Positions 9,603 through 21,175 of a stretch of 64,000 nt of DNA are shown piece by piece (the stretch's first letter is position 1; each line of letters starts with the position of its first letter). The stretch covers positions 59,455 to 123,454 of the forward strand of contig JAQWBQ010000002.1 in the NCBI GenBank assembly GCA_028706295.1, given 5' to 3'. Under the pieces are notes generated by a model. That model worked only from the letters and a program-made list of their open reading frames with translations, ran no database searches and had not been told where the DNA came from. A program made the translations under genes and the position numbers. Origin of the DNA: Bacteroidales bacterium (GTDB taxonomy: Bacteria; Bacteroidota; Bacteroidia; Bacteroidales; FEN-979).

Positions 9603-10970
9603 ATGAAAAAACTGCTCATTTATTCCGCCCTGCTCATTTTTTTGGGAAGCTGCGGTAACTCAGGAAGTGGTGAGCTTACGGGAGTCAAAAACCGCAAGCG
9701 ATACTATACGCCGGACCCCTTTGGCATGGTTTACGTTCCCATGGGCTCCTATACCATGGGTGTTAGCGATGAAGATATGCCTTATGCACAATTAAACAAC
9801 CCGAAAACAGTGACGGTTCAGGCTTTTTACATGGATCAGACGGAAATTACAAACAATGAGTACCGTCAATTCGTTTATTGGGTGCGTGATTCGATCGCCC
9901 GTAGAATACTGGGTGAGATCAATCCGGAGTTGTATTATATAACTGAGAACAAAAAAACAGGCGAACAGTTTGATCCGCCGTTTCTTAACTGGGAGACCAA
10001 ACTGGAGTGGAATTCAGAGCAACAGGATGTCAGAGACGCTTTGTCGCAAATGTTTCTCCCTGAGAATGAACGCTACTTCAGAAGAAAAGAGATTGACACC
10101 CGGAAATTGTACTTTGAATACTATTTTGTTGACCTGAAGGCTGCTGCACGGAAAGATTTTTCTGCACAGGCCGATCCGAAGGAAGCCGGGTTATCGAACA
10201 GGCCACAGGGTTTGAAAGACCGTTCGGTGTACGTACGTAAAGAGGTTATCAATGTTTATCCTGATACTCTTTGCTGGATCCATGATTACACTTATTCTTA
10301 CAATGACCCCAGTGCAGAAAAATATTTCTGGCATCCGGCATATGACAACTACCCGGTTGTCGGAGTAAACTGGAAACAGGCCAATGCATTCTGTATCTGG
10401 CGTACACAGTTAAAAAACAGTTTTCTTTACGGGAAAAAGGGGGAATCATTTATCAGTGATTTCAGACTTCCGACCGAAGGTGAGTGGGAATGGGCAGCAA
10501 GGGGTGGTTATGACGGGAATCCGTATCCCTGGGGCGGTCCTTATACCCGAAACGACAAAGGATGCTTCCTGGCCAACTTCAAACCCATGCGGGGTGATTA
10601 TATTGCCGATGGAGGAGCTACCACAGTTATCGTTGCGCATTATCCGGCAAATGATTACGGACTGTATGATATGGCGGGAAACGTTTCGGAATGGACCGTG
10701 ACTGCCTTTCATCCCAGTTCCTATAATTTTTCATGGGATTTGAATCCTGACTATAAATACAATGCAAAAGATGCAGATCCGCCAGCACTCAAACGTAAAG
10801 TGACCCGGGGTGGATCCTGGAAAGATGTCGCTTATTTCCTCCGTGTTTCGACGCGGTCTTATGAGTATCAGGATACTTCAAAATGTTACATCGGATTCCG
10901 TTGTGTCCAGAACTACTTGGGACGGCAACGGGATGATAATCCCTCCAGGGCTTCAAAAGTTTACAGATAA
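9603..10970 (+). CDS. gldK: T9SS ring lipoprotein GldK/PorK (SUMF1/FGE-like fold)
   Basis: Lipobox FLGSCGN; FGMVYVPMGSYTMGVSDEDM; DYGLYDMAGNVSEWT; followed by gldL-M-N. Confidence 0.97.
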   Translation: MKKLLIYSALLIFLGSCGNSGSGELTGVKNRKRYYTPDPFGMVYVPMGSYTMGVSDEDMPYAQLNNPKTVTVQAFYMDQTEITNNEYRQFVYWVRDSIARRILGEINPELYYITENKKTGEQFDPPFLNWETKLEWNSEQQDVRDALSQMFLPENERYFRRKEIDTRKLYFEYYFVDLKAAARKDFSAQADPKEAGLSNRPQGLKDRSVYVRKEVINVYPDTLCWIHDYTYSYNDPSAEKYFWHPAYDNYPVVGVNWKQANAFCIWRTQLKNSFLYGKKGESFISDFRLPTEGEWEWAARGGYDGNPYPWGGPYTRNDKGCFLANFKPMRGDYIADGGATTVIVAHYPANDYGLYDMAGNVSEWTVTAFHPSSYNFSWDLNPDYKYNAKDADPPALKRKVTRGGSWKDVAYFLRVSTRSYEYQDTSKCYIGFRCVQNYLGRQRDDNPSRASKVYR

Positions 10971-11019
10971 TCTTCCAAAACTCACAACCTTAAATTAACC
11001 CTTTTTAATTTTTTGTCCT

Positions 11020-12054
11020 ATGGCTTTATTCGATTTTGTCAGAACCAAGTATTACAAGAATTTCATGTCCAAGCTCTATGGCTGGGGTGCCTCCGTGGTA
11101 ATCATTGGTGCGTTGTTTAAGATCAATCACTATACCGGGGCAGATGTTATGCTGATTATCGGCTTGGGAACAGAATCAATTATCTTCTTTTTCTCGGCAT
11201 TCGAACCTCCGCATGTTGAGCCCGACTGGAGTTTGGTATATCCTCAGCTTGCCGGGATTTACCATGGCGATGAAATCGATTCTTCAAAAGCCTTTACCAC
11301 CACCGATACCGTTACACAGGAACTCGATAAAATGCTGGAAAAAGCAAAGATAGGACCAGAGTTGATTTCGAGTCTTGGAACGGGCTTGAAAAACCTGTCC
11401 GAGACTACCTCAAAGCTATCGAATGTTGCCGATGCTTCTCTTGCGAATGACAAATACGTTTCCACCATGAAGGTCGCAACAGAATCGGCCAATCTTTTAA
11501 ATGATTCCTACCGGAAAACGGCAAATACATTGGAGCAGAATGCAAGAGCTTCAGAAGAGCAACTTTCAAATATAAAGTCGACCTCTAAAAGCGCTGCATC
11601 CCTTTCCACCATGTTCACAGAAGTAAGCGAATCGCTGAAAGAAGATCTTCAGGCCAATAAAGCTTTTACTGCCAGTATGGCCAATGTAACTGCAACTGCA
11701 AACAATTTCATCGACAAATACAGCGAATCTGCGAACATGCTTTCCAAGGCTGCTGAAACGCTGAATGCGACCGCCACAGGTGGTACCGCTTACAACAAAG
11801 AATTACAGCGTGTTTCAAACAACCTCTCCGCATTGAATGCATTGTATGAACTTCACCTGCAGAGCGCCAACCAGCAAATGGAAAATACCAATAAATTCAA
11901 TTCGGTATTGACAAAGTTTGCTTCCAATCTCAATGAATCGATCTCAAATTCCGAAAAATTCAAGGCCGAAGTCGAAAACCTGACAAAGAACATTGCAGCC
12001 CTGAACAAAGTTTACGGAAATATGTTATCGGCAATGAGCGTTGGCGGAAAATAA
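11020..12054 (+). CDS. gldL: T9SS motor protein GldL/PorL
   Basis: Two TM helices (WGASVVIIGALFKINHYTGADVMLIIGLGTESIIFFFSAFEPP) with intramembrane Glu; long coiled-coil tail. Confidence 0.97.
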   Translation: MALFDFVRTKYYKNFMSKLYGWGASVVIIGALFKINHYTGADVMLIIGLGTESIIFFFSAFEPPHVEPDWSLVYPQLAGIYHGDEIDSSKAFTTTDTVTQELDKMLEKAKIGPELISSLGTGLKNLSETTSKLSNVADASLANDKYVSTMKVATESANLLNDSYRKTANTLEQNARASEEQLSNIKSTSKSAASLSTMFTEVSESLKEDLQANKAFTASMANVTATANNFIDKYSESANMLSKAAETLNATATGGTAYNKELQRVSNNLSALNALYELHLQSANQQMENTNKFNSVLTKFASNLNESISNSEKFKAEVENLTKNIAALNKVYGNMLSAMSVGGK

Positions 12055-12089
12055 TTTTTGATTCACCTGACTAATAAATATTAAACCTA

Positions 12090-13700
12090 ATGGCTGGATA
12101 TAAAGAGACACCGAGGCAAAAGATGATCGGGATGATGTATCTTGTATTGACTGCTTTGCTCGCACTTAATGTCTCAAAACAGATCATGGATGCCTTCCTT
12201 GTGGTAAACGAAAGCATGGAAACCACAAACGACAACTTCTCCAAAAAACTCGATAATACCTATTCCAAGTTTAGAATTCAATATCAGCTTAATCCGAACA
12301 AAGTAGGCCCTTACTGGGAAAAAGCCCAGCAGGCGCATGCCTATTCTAACAAACTGGCAGGGTACATCGACAGCATCAAGTATGTTGTTATGATGCGTAC
12401 AGAAAAACTGGAAACCCTGGACGAGGCCAAAAAGCTCAACCTTCGGAATGCTGAACGTAAGGAAAACTATGATGCCCCTACACGCTATTTTATTGGCAGC
12501 TCACCCGATGGTTCAGCAGGGGAGTCCAAGATCCTTCGTGAAAAAATAGAAGCATATAAAAAACAGATGATCGAACTCATCGATCCCAAATTCAGGAACT
12601 CCATCAAAATGGGAATGGATACCAAAGGTCCGTTCTACGATGCCGATGGGGGAAAACAGAACTGGGAAATGCATAATTTCTATCGTACCATCCTCGCTGC
12701 TACGGTCACTATTCTGAATAACCTAAAGGCAGAAACGTATAATACAGAATTCGACGTGGTAAACCACCTCTACAGTTCTATTGATGCGCTTAATTTCAAA
12801 TTTGACAGGATTCAGGCAAAGGTCATCCCCAAGAGTAGTTATGTCTTTCTTGGTGAGGAATATCAGGCTGAAATCCTGGTGGGAGCCTATGACACCAAAC
12901 AAAACCCCATGGTCCGATATGCTCTTGGAACCGATTCACTGACTCCTGCTAATTTTAAGAATGCAACTCCGCTGGAGGGTTCGAACGGTTTGGTTGTACT
13001 GAAACTTGGCGGTACCGGAGAGGGATTGAAAAAATTTGCCGGAATCATTAAAGTCGTCAGCCCGTTGGGCGATACCATGTCATTCCACTTTAAGGATGAA
13101 TTTATTGTTGCTAAACCGGCTATTACAATCTCACCGACTAAAATGAATGTATTTTATATCGGGGTTGACAACCCGGTCGAAATTAGTGTTCCCGGCAGCC
13201 CCGAGCGGATAGTTCCTTCCATTTCGGTCGGAAGCATCCGTCCGGACGGTAAAAGCTGGATTGTTTCCAATCTGTCAGCTTCCGGATCAAGGGAAGCCGT
13301 GATCACAGTTAATGCAGTCTTCTCCGGAAAATCAAAAAGTATGGGTTCCTATAAATTCAGGCTGAAGACTGTACCTGACCCGTTGGTCAAAATTGCAGGG
13401 AAAAGTGAAGGATTTATCTCAAAAAGCTTGCTTTTAGCCAGCCCTTTTCTTGTTCCTGAAATGCCTGCAGGATTTGATTTTGACCTGAGATATACAGTTA
13501 CTTCATTTGTGTTCTCCACATCGACCGCTGCCGGCGAAGGTAGTGACGTGAAAATTACCGGGAACCGTCTGACCCCGGAAATCCTGAAAACCATCAACAA
13601 TGCCCGCAGGGGACAACGCATCTGGTTTGACGATATTTATGTGAAAGGCCCCGACGGTTCACGAAAAATCAATCTTAGTCTTAGTCTGAAGTTAAACTAA
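12090..13700 (+). CDS. gldM: T9SS motor protein GldM/PorM
   Basis: ETPRQKMIGMMYLVLTALLALNVSKQIMDAFLVVNESM N-terminus, periplasmic beta domains. Confidence 0.97.
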   Translation: MAGYKETPRQKMIGMMYLVLTALLALNVSKQIMDAFLVVNESMETTNDNFSKKLDNTYSKFRIQYQLNPNKVGPYWEKAQQAHAYSNKLAGYIDSIKYVVMMRTEKLETLDEAKKLNLRNAERKENYDAPTRYFIGSSPDGSAGESKILREKIEAYKKQMIELIDPKFRNSIKMGMDTKGPFYDADGGKQNWEMHNFYRTILAATVTILNNLKAETYNTEFDVVNHLYSSIDALNFKFDRIQAKVIPKSSYVFLGEEYQAEILVGAYDTKQNPMVRYALGTDSLTPANFKNATPLEGSNGLVVLKLGGTGEGLKKFAGIIKVVSPLGDTMSFHFKDEFIVAKPAITISPTKMNVFYIGVDNPVEISVPGSPERIVPSISVGSIRPDGKSWIVSNLSASGSREAVITVNAVFSGKSKSMGSYKFRLKTVPDPLVKIAGKSEGFISKSLLLASPFLVPEMPAGFDFDLRYTVTSFVFSTSTAAGEGSDVKITGNRLTPEILKTINNARRGQRIWFDDIYVKGPDGSRKINLSLSLKLN

Positions 13701-13718
13701 TATTCACAAGGAGGTAAT

Positions 13719-14579
13719 ATGAAGAAATCATTGTTTCTGGCTTTGTTTCTCTCCATACTTTTTGGAATGACAAGCCACACTTCCTACGCGCAGGTACTGG
13801 AAGGCCCACCGCGCGATGGCGTTTACGACAAGACCGCTATCACCCAGGTCCAGCCTATTCCCTATCCATACCTGCGTGAAGCCGATATTACCTGGACACG
13901 TCGCATCTGGCGGGTGATCGATATGCGGGAAAAGATGAACCAGACCTTCTATTTTCCTGAAAAACCTCAGAATAACTGGCGTAGTTTCGTGACTATTATC
14001 ATGGATGGTTTGAAGGAAGGAACCATCACAGCTTACTCCCCCGAATCCGACCAGTTTCTGGTGCCATTGAACTATAAAGAACTGCTCGACCGGCTGGAAC
14101 GCACCGATTCCGTAAGATTACCCCGTCCGGATAATCCCGATATTTTATTTGATACCGTGATCAAGACCGAATTTGATCCTGCCAACGTAAAGAAACTCAA
14201 GATCAAGGAGGATTTTTATTTTGATCGGCAACGATCTGTCGTTGAAGTCCGGATTCTCGGTGTATGCCCGGTCGTGGATGAAATCGATAAAACCACCGGT
14301 GAAAAGCGTTTTGAAAAAAATCTTTTCTGGATCTATTTCCCGGAATGCCGTAATCTGTTTGCTAAAAATGAGATGTTTAACCTGAAGAACGGGTCTGCAG
14401 GACGGATGACCTATGACGATGTTTTTATGAAACGGATGTTCTCCAGTTATATTTACAAGGAGGAAAATGTTTACGACCGGTCCATCAATGAATTTGCTAC
14501 CGGTGTTGATGCCCTCCTGGAGGCTGAAAAAGCCAAAAACAGCTTGTTTGAATTTGAATCCAACCTTTGGGAATACTAA
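13719..14579 (+). CDS. gldN: T9SS ring-associated protein GldN/PorN
   Basis: Signal peptide; DGVYDKTAITQVQPIPYPYLREADITWTRRIWRVIDMREKMNQTFYFP. Confidence 0.97.
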   Translation: MKKSLFLALFLSILFGMTSHTSYAQVLEGPPRDGVYDKTAITQVQPIPYPYLREADITWTRRIWRVIDMREKMNQTFYFPEKPQNNWRSFVTIIMDGLKEGTITAYSPESDQFLVPLNYKELLDRLERTDSVRLPRPDNPDILFDTVIKTEFDPANVKKLKIKEDFYFDRQRSVVEVRILGVCPVVDEIDKTTGEKRFEKNLFWIYFPECRNLFAKNEMFNLKNGSAGRMTYDDVFMKRMFSSYIYKEENVYDRSINEFATGVDALLEAEKAKNSLFEFESNLWEY

Positions 14580-14605
14580 AAATTAAGTGTATTTTCTGAA
14601 TTCTT

Positions 14606-14640
14606 AAAGAAACTCATCCATCGCGGTGAGTTTCTTTTTT
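14606..14640 (+). terminator. Rho-independent terminator after gldN
   Basis: AAAGAAACTCA - 10 nt - TGAGTTTCTTT followed by T-run. Confidence 0.85.
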
Positions 14641-14658
14641 TACACGATTCCGTTTTAC

Positions 14659-14666
14659 TAAATTTG
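14659..14666 (+). promoter_or_regulatory. -7 box (TAnnTTTG) for recG
   Basis: TAAATTTG, 22 nt before ATG 14689. Confidence 0.55.
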
Positions 14667-14688
14667 TCGGAGGTATCATCCGGTTTGA

Positions 14689-16797
14689 ATGAATAAACAT
14701 GAATTTCTCGAAACCCCCATTGAGTATCTCAAAGGCGTAGGCCAGTTACGTGCGGAATTGTTGAGAAATGAACTTTCCATTAGTACCTTTGGAGACCTTC
14801 TTACTTTTTTCCCTTTTCGTTATGTTGATCGAACCCGGTTTCAAAAAATTTCGGAAATAAAGGATGAATCAACCTATTATCAAATCAGGGCCCGGATTGC
14901 TCAGGTTCAGCTAGTCGGTTCGCCTCATCATCAAAGGCTGATTGCAACCGCCAGAGATGAAAGCGGCGAAATAGAACTCGTGTGGTTCCAGGGTACAAAT
15001 TGGATTCTGGATAAACTGAAGGGTCAACCGGAATATGTTATCTTCGGAAAGCCGACCCTGTTCAATGGCCGGTATAACATTCCCCATCCTGAACTTGAAC
15101 TTCCTGCCAGGGAATCTTTGCCGGTATCTGAAACGATCCGGCCGATCTATAATTCAACAGAAAAGTTAAAATCAAAAGGATTGGATTATAAGAGGATTGC
15201 CCGGTTGATAAAGACCTTGCTCCTTCATGACCATTTTTCAATTGCCGAGAACCTGACTCCCGATTTGATACACCGGCTTCATCTGATTTCCCGGCAGGAG
15301 GCCTATCTGAATATTCACTTCCCACAAAGCCCCGAATTGCTGAAAAAGGCACAATCCCGCCTGAAATTTGAGGAGCTTTTTTTTATCCAGTTGCGGTTGG
15401 TGAAACAGCAGTTTGGAAGGCACCGCCTAAAATCGGGTCATCGGTTTGTTAAAGTGGGAGATTATGTCAACTGTTTTTATAAGAACCATCTGACATTTGA
15501 GTTAACGCGGGCCCAAAAACGCGTGATCAAAGAGATAAGGGCAGATCTGGGGTCCGGAATACAAATGAACCGGTTGCTTCAGGGTGATGTCGGGAGCGGT
15601 AAAACCCTGGTCGCATTAATGACGCTCCTGATCGCACTGGATAACCACTTTCAGGGTTGCCTGATGGCCCCGACAGAGATCCTTTCACGACAGCACTTTA
15701 ACAATGTCACCCGGATGCTTAGGGGTATGGATGTAAACCTTCGGATATTGACCGGTGCTACCAGGCCGGCCGAACGCCGCGAGATTCTTGAGGGTCTCAG
15801 GAAAGGTTCTATTCAACTTCTGATCGGAACCCATGCATTGATCGAAGAGGATGTGCAGTTCCATCGTTTGGGACTCGTGGTAATTGATGAACAGCATCGC
15901 TTCGGAGTAGCCCAAAGGGCTAAACTGTGGGAAAAGAACCGGTTGACTCCGCATGTTCTGGTGATGACCGCAACCCCCATACCCCGGACCCTGGCAATGA
16001 CACTTTATGGCGATTTGGAAACTTCGGTGCTGGATGAATTGCCTCCCGGACGCAAATCCATTCTGACCCGGCATGTATATGATCAGGAACAGCATAAGGT
16101 TTATCGTTTCTTACAACAAAAAATTGCTGAAGGCAGGCAAGCTTACATCGTCTATCCTTTGATTCAGGAATCGGAAACCCTTGATCTGAAAAACCTCAGG
16201 GATGGTTTTGAAATCCTGAAAACAGTATTTCCCACACCCGGGTACCGACTGGCAATGCTTCACGGACAAATGAAAAACCAGGAGAAGGAAGAAGCGATGG
16301 AACTTTTTGTTAAAAGGGAGATCGATATTTTGGTAGCCACAACGGTTATTGAGGTCGGGGTTGATGTTCCCAACGCTTCCGTCATGGTAATTGAAAATGC
16401 AGAACGGTTTGGCCTTTCCCAACTTCACCAGTTAAGAGGAAGGGTCGGAAGGGGAGGTGAACAGTCATACTGTATTCTTCTGACCAAACACGACCTATCG
16501 CCGGATGCCCGAAAAAGGATTTCTACCATGGTTCGTACTTCCGATGGTTTTGAAATTGCCGAGACAGATCTTCAACTGCGTGGCCCGGGTGATCTTCAGG
16601 GAACCCAGCAAAGCGGAATCCTCAACCTCAGGATTGCCGACATTGTGAAAGATGAGCGGATATTGAAATACGCCCGCAATGCGGCCACAGAGATCCTTAC
16701 CAGGGATCCCCGTCTGGAAATCCCCCCCAATGACATTCTGGCACATCATCTTGCCTTAATGGAAACACAGCAACAAAATTGGGGTCTCATTTCATAA
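14689..16797 (+). CDS. recG: ATP-dependent DNA helicase RecG
   Basis: GDVGSGKTLVA; DEQHRFGVAQR; MTATPIPRTLAMT; QLRGRVGRG. Confidence 0.98.
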   Translation: MNKHEFLETPIEYLKGVGQLRAELLRNELSISTFGDLLTFFPFRYVDRTRFQKISEIKDESTYYQIRARIAQVQLVGSPHHQRLIATARDESGEIELVWFQGTNWILDKLKGQPEYVIFGKPTLFNGRYNIPHPELELPARESLPVSETIRPIYNSTEKLKSKGLDYKRIARLIKTLLLHDHFSIAENLTPDLIHRLHLISRQEAYLNIHFPQSPELLKKAQSRLKFEELFFIQLRLVKQQFGRHRLKSGHRFVKVGDYVNCFYKNHLTFELTRAQKRVIKEIRADLGSGIQMNRLLQGDVGSGKTLVALMTLLIALDNHFQGCLMAPTEILSRQHFNNVTRMLRGMDVNLRILTGATRPAERREILEGLRKGSIQLLIGTHALIEEDVQFHRLGLVVIDEQHRFGVAQRAKLWEKNRLTPHVLVMTATPIPRTLAMTLYGDLETSVLDELPPGRKSILTRHVYDQEQHKVYRFLQQKIAEGRQAYIVYPLIQESETLDLKNLRDGFEILKTVFPTPGYRLAMLHGQMKNQEKEEAMELFVKREIDILVATTVIEVGVDVPNASVMVIENAERFGLSQLHQLRGRVGRGGEQSYCILLTKHDLSPDARKRISTMVRTSDGFEIAETDLQLRGPGDLQGTQQSGILNLRIADIVKDERILKYARNAATEILTRDPRLEIPPNDILAHHLALMETQQQNWGLIS

Positions 16798-16815
16798 TAA
16801 TTAACCATTTATTTC

Positions 16816-16823
16816 TAACTTTG
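16816..16823 (+). promoter_or_regulatory. -7 box (TAnnTTTG) for pheT
   Basis: TAACTTTG, 21 nt before ATG 16845. Confidence 0.55.
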
Positions 16824-16844
16824 TTCGCTTAATCTCTAATAAAG

Positions 16845-19394
16845 ATGAAGATTTCCTATAATTGGCTGTGCAACTACCTGAATGTGGAGGTGCCACCTGA
16901 CAAGGTGGCGGAAATATTGACCGGATGCGGCCTCGAAATTGAAAGCCAGGAACCATATTGCCCTGTTCAAGGGGGATTGAAAGGAGTGGTCATTGGCGAA
17001 GTGTTGACCAGCATGAAACATCCGAACTCGGATCACTTGAGTCTGACAACAGTTGATGTCGGATCGGGTGAGCCGCTGAAGATCGTCTGTGGAGCACCAA
17101 ATGTGGCAGCTGGTCAGAAAGTAGCCGTCGCAACGGTGGGCACGACGCTTTATTTTAATGAAAAGGCGATCACCCTGCAGAAAACCAAGATCAGGGGTGA
17201 AATCTCCGAAGGGATGATTTGTGCGGAAGATGAACTGGGTCTGGGTAGTTCCCATGCCGGAATACTCGTACTCGATAACAGTGCAAAAACCGGTACCCCG
17301 GCAGCAGATTATTTTAACATTGAAACAGATACTGTATTTACCATCGGTTTGACTCCCAACCGGATTGACGCCGCTTCACATGTCGGAGTAGCCCGTGATC
17401 TGGTTGCAGTGATCAACAATTTCGGAGGTGACGCTGCCATAAAGAACCAATCAGCAACACTGATTCTTCCCGATGTTTCCTCATTTAAGCCGGATAACCT
17501 GAAACGCGTAATCGGAGTTGAAGTTGAGGATCCTGTAGCCTGCCCCCGTTATACCGCGTTGACCATTTCAGGTATCCGGGTCAAAGAATCACCTGCCTGG
17601 CTCAGAAACAGGCTGGAAGCAGTTGGTCTTCGCCCCATCAACAACATCGTGGATATTACCAATTTTATTCTGATGGAACTCGGGCAGCCATTGCATGCAT
17701 TTGATTGTGATCAGATTTCGGGTGGGAAAGTGGTTGTTCGTAAGTACCCGCAGGATACGCTGTTTGTTACGCTTGACAATGTTGAGCGAAAGCTCTCGTC
17801 TGCCGATCTGATGATCAGTAATGAAATTGACCCCATGTGTCTGGCCGGTGTTTTCGGAGGAATCAGGTCGGGAGTCACTGAACAGACTACCTCGGTTTTC
17901 ATCGAGAGTGCCTGTTTCGACCCGGGACACATTCGCAAAACATCAAGGGGACACGGACTTCAGACCGATGCTTCGTTCAGGTTCGAAAGAGGAGCTGATA
18001 TCCATATCACGGAATATGCCCTGAAAAGAGCTGCTTTACTCATCAAAGAAATCGCAGGAGGAGAAATTTCTTCTGAAATTATTGATGTTTATCCCCTTCC
18101 GCGAAATCCAGTCATGGTTGACCTCCATTTCGATCATTGCGACCGTTTGATCGGGAAGAAGATCCCGCGGGAATTAATCAGGAGTATCCTGCTCGATCTC
18201 GGAATCAAAATTGAAAGCACACTGCCACTTATCCCAAGAACCGGTAATCCACACCGCTATCAGGGATCAATCGATCACGGAGAAGGCAATGTTCCCTTGA
18301 ATGAAGTTAGCGGTTTAAGGTTGGCGATACCGGTTTCAAAGGTTGATGTAACACGCGAGGCCGATGTTATTGAGGAAATCATAAGAATTTACGGCTACAA
18401 TAATATCGAGATTGAGGAGACCTTGCACACCAGTCTTTCCCGGACTGCAACCAATGATCCTGAAAAGATACAAAACAGGATCTCGGATTACCTCTCGGCC
18501 AATGGATTTTATGAAATCATGACAAATTCATTGACCAAATCGGCCTATTATTCGAAATTCGGTGAACATCTGCAGAGCTGCAGTGTGCGGATGCTGAATC
18601 CATTGAGCCGGGACCTTGACATGATGCGGCAGACACTTCTTTTCGGATTACTCGAGACCGTTGTCTATAACCAGAATCGAAAAATCCCGGATCTGAAACT
18701 TTATGAATTCGGGAAGGTTTACAGGTTAGATCCCTCGGGTGAAAACCCTGTGAAGGGTTATCATGAAGAACGGCGCCTGGCACTTTTAATGACCGGTCGG
18801 AAAGAGCCTGAATCCTGGAATTCGGGAAATGAAAAGTGCGACTTTTTCGATCTGAAAAACATGGTTGCCAACCTATTTAAAATGCTGTCAATTCATAAAT
18901 CACAGATTGGTACAGCCCCGTTAAGTTCATCTTTCATATCAACAGGATTACAATATTCATTTGGTCAGTCTGAAGCAGGTATCATGGGCAGTATTTCCGG
19001 CTCGTACCTCAAGGAATTTGATATCGTACAGCCGGTCTTTTATGCAGAATTAAACTGGGATTTGTTACGCTCAATTATTCCCGCCCAACAGGCAAGGTAC
19101 CAGGAATTGCCAAAATTTCCGGAAGTCCGGCGTGACCTTGCTTTACTTCTTGATCAAGGGATCACGTTTAATGACATTGAACGTGTCGCATTTCAAACGG
19201 AGACAAAATTGCTCAGAAAGGTTGGCTTGTTTGATGTGTATGAGGGGGAGAATCTGGAAAGAGGAAAGAAATCCTATGCGATTGCATTTGTTCTCAGGGA
19301 TGAGGCACATACGCTGACAGAGAATGAAATTGAAAAGACCATGGAGCGGCTGATCAAAGCATTTTCAAATCAACTTAATGCCCGAATCAGATAA
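16845..19394 (+). CDS. pheT: Phenylalanine--tRNA ligase beta subunit
   Basis: [33 protein letters not shown]; tRNA-binding, B3/B4 and FDX-ACB-like tail. Confidence 0.98.
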   Translation: MKISYNWLCNYLNVEVPPDKVAEILTGCGLEIESQEPYCPVQGGLKGVVIGEVLTSMKHPNSDHLSLTTVDVGSGEPLKIVCGAPNVAAGQKVAVATVGTTLYFNEKAITLQKTKIRGEISEGMICAEDELGLGSSHAGILVLDNSAKTGTPAADYFNIETDTVFTIGLTPNRIDAASHVGVARDLVAVINNFGGDAAIKNQSATLILPDVSSFKPDNLKRVIGVEVEDPVACPRYTALTISGIRVKESPAWLRNRLEAVGLRPINNIVDITNFILMELGQPLHAFDCDQISGGKVVVRKYPQDTLFVTLDNVERKLSSADLMISNEIDPMCLAGVFGGIRSGVTEQTTSVFIESACFDPGHIRKTSRGHGLQTDASFRFERGADIHITEYALKRAALLIKEIAGGEISSEIIDVYPLPRNPVMVDLHFDHCDRLIGKKIPRELIRSILLDLGIKIESTLPLIPRTGNPHRYQGSIDHGEGNVPLNEVSGLRLAIPVSKVDVTREADVIEEIIRIYGYNNIEIEETLHTSLSRTATNDPEKIQNRISDYLSANGFYEIMTNSLTKSAYYSKFGEHLQSCSVRMLNPLSRDLDMMRQTLLFGLLETVVYNQNRKIPDLKLYEFGKVYRLDPSGENPVKGYHEERRLALLMTGRKEPESWNSGNEKCDFFDLKNMVANLFKMLSIHKSQIGTAPLSSSFISTGLQYSFGQSEAGIMGSISGSYLKEFDIVQPVFYAELNWDLLRSIIPAQQARYQELPKFPEVRRDLALLLDQGITFNDIERVAFQTETKLLRKVGLFDVYEGENLERGKKSYAIAFVLRDEAHTLTENEIEKTMERLIKAFSNQLNARIR

Positions 19395-19401
19395 CCGGAA
19401 T

Positions 19402-20631
19402 ATGGAAATTCAAGCGATCAAACAACGATTTGGGATCATAGGGAATTCGCCCTTACTGGACCGTGCCATTGATATTGCCAGGCAGGTTTCGGCCACTGAT
19501 ATAACAGTTTTGATTACCGGAGAAAGTGGAACTGGTAAGGAATTTTTTCCCAAGATAATACATCAGCTAAGCGCCCGTAAACACGGACCTTATATTGCCG
19601 TCAACTGTGGCGCCATCCCGGAGGGGACCATCGACTCGGAGCTTTTTGGTCATGAAAAAGGGTCCTTTACAGGCGCACATGAAGCCCGAAAAGGATATTT
19701 TGAAGTGGTTGACGGAGGCACCATATTTCTGGATGAGGTTGCTGAACTTCCGTTGGGAACCCAGGTCAGGCTTTTAAGGGTTCTTGAGTCAGGGGAGTTT
19801 ATCCGGGTCGGCTCCTCCAAGGTATTGAAAACGAACGTCCGGCTTGTTGCTGCGACCAATGTTAATATTCCGGATGCCATCGCTAACGGGAAATTCAGGC
19901 AGGATCTGTATTACCGGCTTAGTACCGTCCCCATAACTGTTCCACCGCTAAGGGATCGAAAGGATGATATTTATTTGCTGTTCAGAAAATTTGCATCCGA
20001 CGCCGCTGAAAAATACAGAATGCCCTCCATCCAGCTTGATGAAGAGGCCCAGCAGGTTCTTAGGAATTTCCGATGGCCGGGTAATATCAGGCAACTGAAA
20101 AATCTCACAGAACAGATATCCATAATCGAAAAAAACAGGTTGATCGATACCGATATCCTGCTGAAATACCTTCCGCAGAACAATATCTCCGACCTGCCAG
20201 TTCTATATAAAGGGGAGGACTCGGCAAAATTCAACGAACGGGAACTGCTATACAAGGTTTTGTTTGACATGAAGAAGGACATGAATGATCTGAAGCAGCT
20301 TGTCATGAATATGATCCAGGCCGATGAAACCCTTACAGACAACCTGGGGGAGAACACCCACCTGATAAAAAGATTATACAAAGATTATGAAGGCATGAAA
20401 GTGCCTGCTCAACCCATAGTGGTACATCAACCGGTCACGCATATCAGTGATACAGATACCGTGCAGGAACCGGAAGAATTCGAAGAATCACTTTCACTGC
20501 AGAAAAAAGAGATGGATTTTATTAAAAAGGCGCTCAGCAAACATGATGGGAAAAGAAAAGATGCTGCGCTGGAACTGGGAATTTCCGAACGCACACTTTA
20601 CCGGAAAATAAAGGAATACAATCTTGACTGA
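19402..20631 (+). CDS. Sigma-54-dependent transcriptional regulator (AAA+ plus Fis-type HTH, no receiver domain)
   Basis: GESGTGKE Walker A, GSFTGA loop, [31 protein letters not shown]-terminal [26 protein letters not shown]. Confidence 0.93.
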   Translation: MEIQAIKQRFGIIGNSPLLDRAIDIARQVSATDITVLITGESGTGKEFFPKIIHQLSARKHGPYIAVNCGAIPEGTIDSELFGHEKGSFTGAHEARKGYFEVVDGGTIFLDEVAELPLGTQVRLLRVLESGEFIRVGSSKVLKTNVRLVAATNVNIPDAIANGKFRQDLYYRLSTVPITVPPLRDRKDDIYLLFRKFASDAAEKYRMPSIQLDEEAQQVLRNFRWPGNIRQLKNLTEQISIIEKNRLIDTDILLKYLPQNNISDLPVLYKGEDSAKFNERELLYKVLFDMKKDMNDLKQLVMNMIQADETLTDNLGENTHLIKRLYKDYEGMKVPAQPIVVHQPVTHISDTDTVQEPEEFEESLSLQKKEMDFIKKALSKHDGKRKDAALELGISERTLYRKIKEYNLD

Positions 20632-21160
20632 TCAGAAAACATTGGAGATGATTCGAAAAATACTTAGCCTCGTGATTATAACTGTCCTCTCATTTCTTCA
20701 TACGGGGTGCAGCATAAATTATTCGTTTACCGGTGCTTCCATCTCTCCGAATGTAAAGACTGTCTCAATACCCAATTTTCCTAATAATGCACCCCTGGTG
20801 GTCCCCACCCTTTCAAGGACTTTGACGGAGGCGTTACGCGATTATTTTACATCTCAAACTAACCTGGTGATCATCGATCGACTGGGAGATTTGAATCTTG
20901 ATGGAACCATCACGCAGTACGGAGTTCAACCGGTTGCCATACAGGGGAATGAAACTGCGGCAATGAACCGGTTAACAATTACGGTAAACGTCAAATTTAC
21001 CAACAGAACCGACCCTAAACAGAACTGGGAATCTTCTTTTTCAAGGTACCAGGATTACAGCAGTTCATTCAACCTTGTGTCGGTACAGGATGGTTTGATC
21101 AAAGAGATCACCGACCAGTTGGTTCAGGATATTTTCAACAAATCTGTAGTAAACTGGTAG
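20624..21160 (+). CDS. LptE family lipoprotein (LPS assembly)
   Basis: Lipobox [35 protein letters not shown]...; real start possibly 20648. Confidence 0.88.
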   Translation: MTDQKTLEMIRKILSLVIITVLSFLHTGCSINYSFTGASISPNVKTVSIPNFPNNAPLVVPTLSRTLTEALRDYFTSQTNLVIIDRLGDLNLDGTITQYGVQPVAIQGNETAAMNRLTITVNVKFTNRTDPKQNWESSFSRYQDYSSSFNLVSVQDGLIKEITDQLVQDIFNKSVVNW

Positions 21161-21175
21161 CCTTATTTTTTATCT

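Noticed and set aside
15685-16095. 136-aa antisense ORF within recG
   Set aside because: Antisense shadow of RecG helicase motifs
19402-20631. Considered sigma-54 (-24/-12) promoters as targets near this regulator
   Set aside because: No convincing TGGCAC-N5-TTGC match seen in the neighbouring intergenic regions
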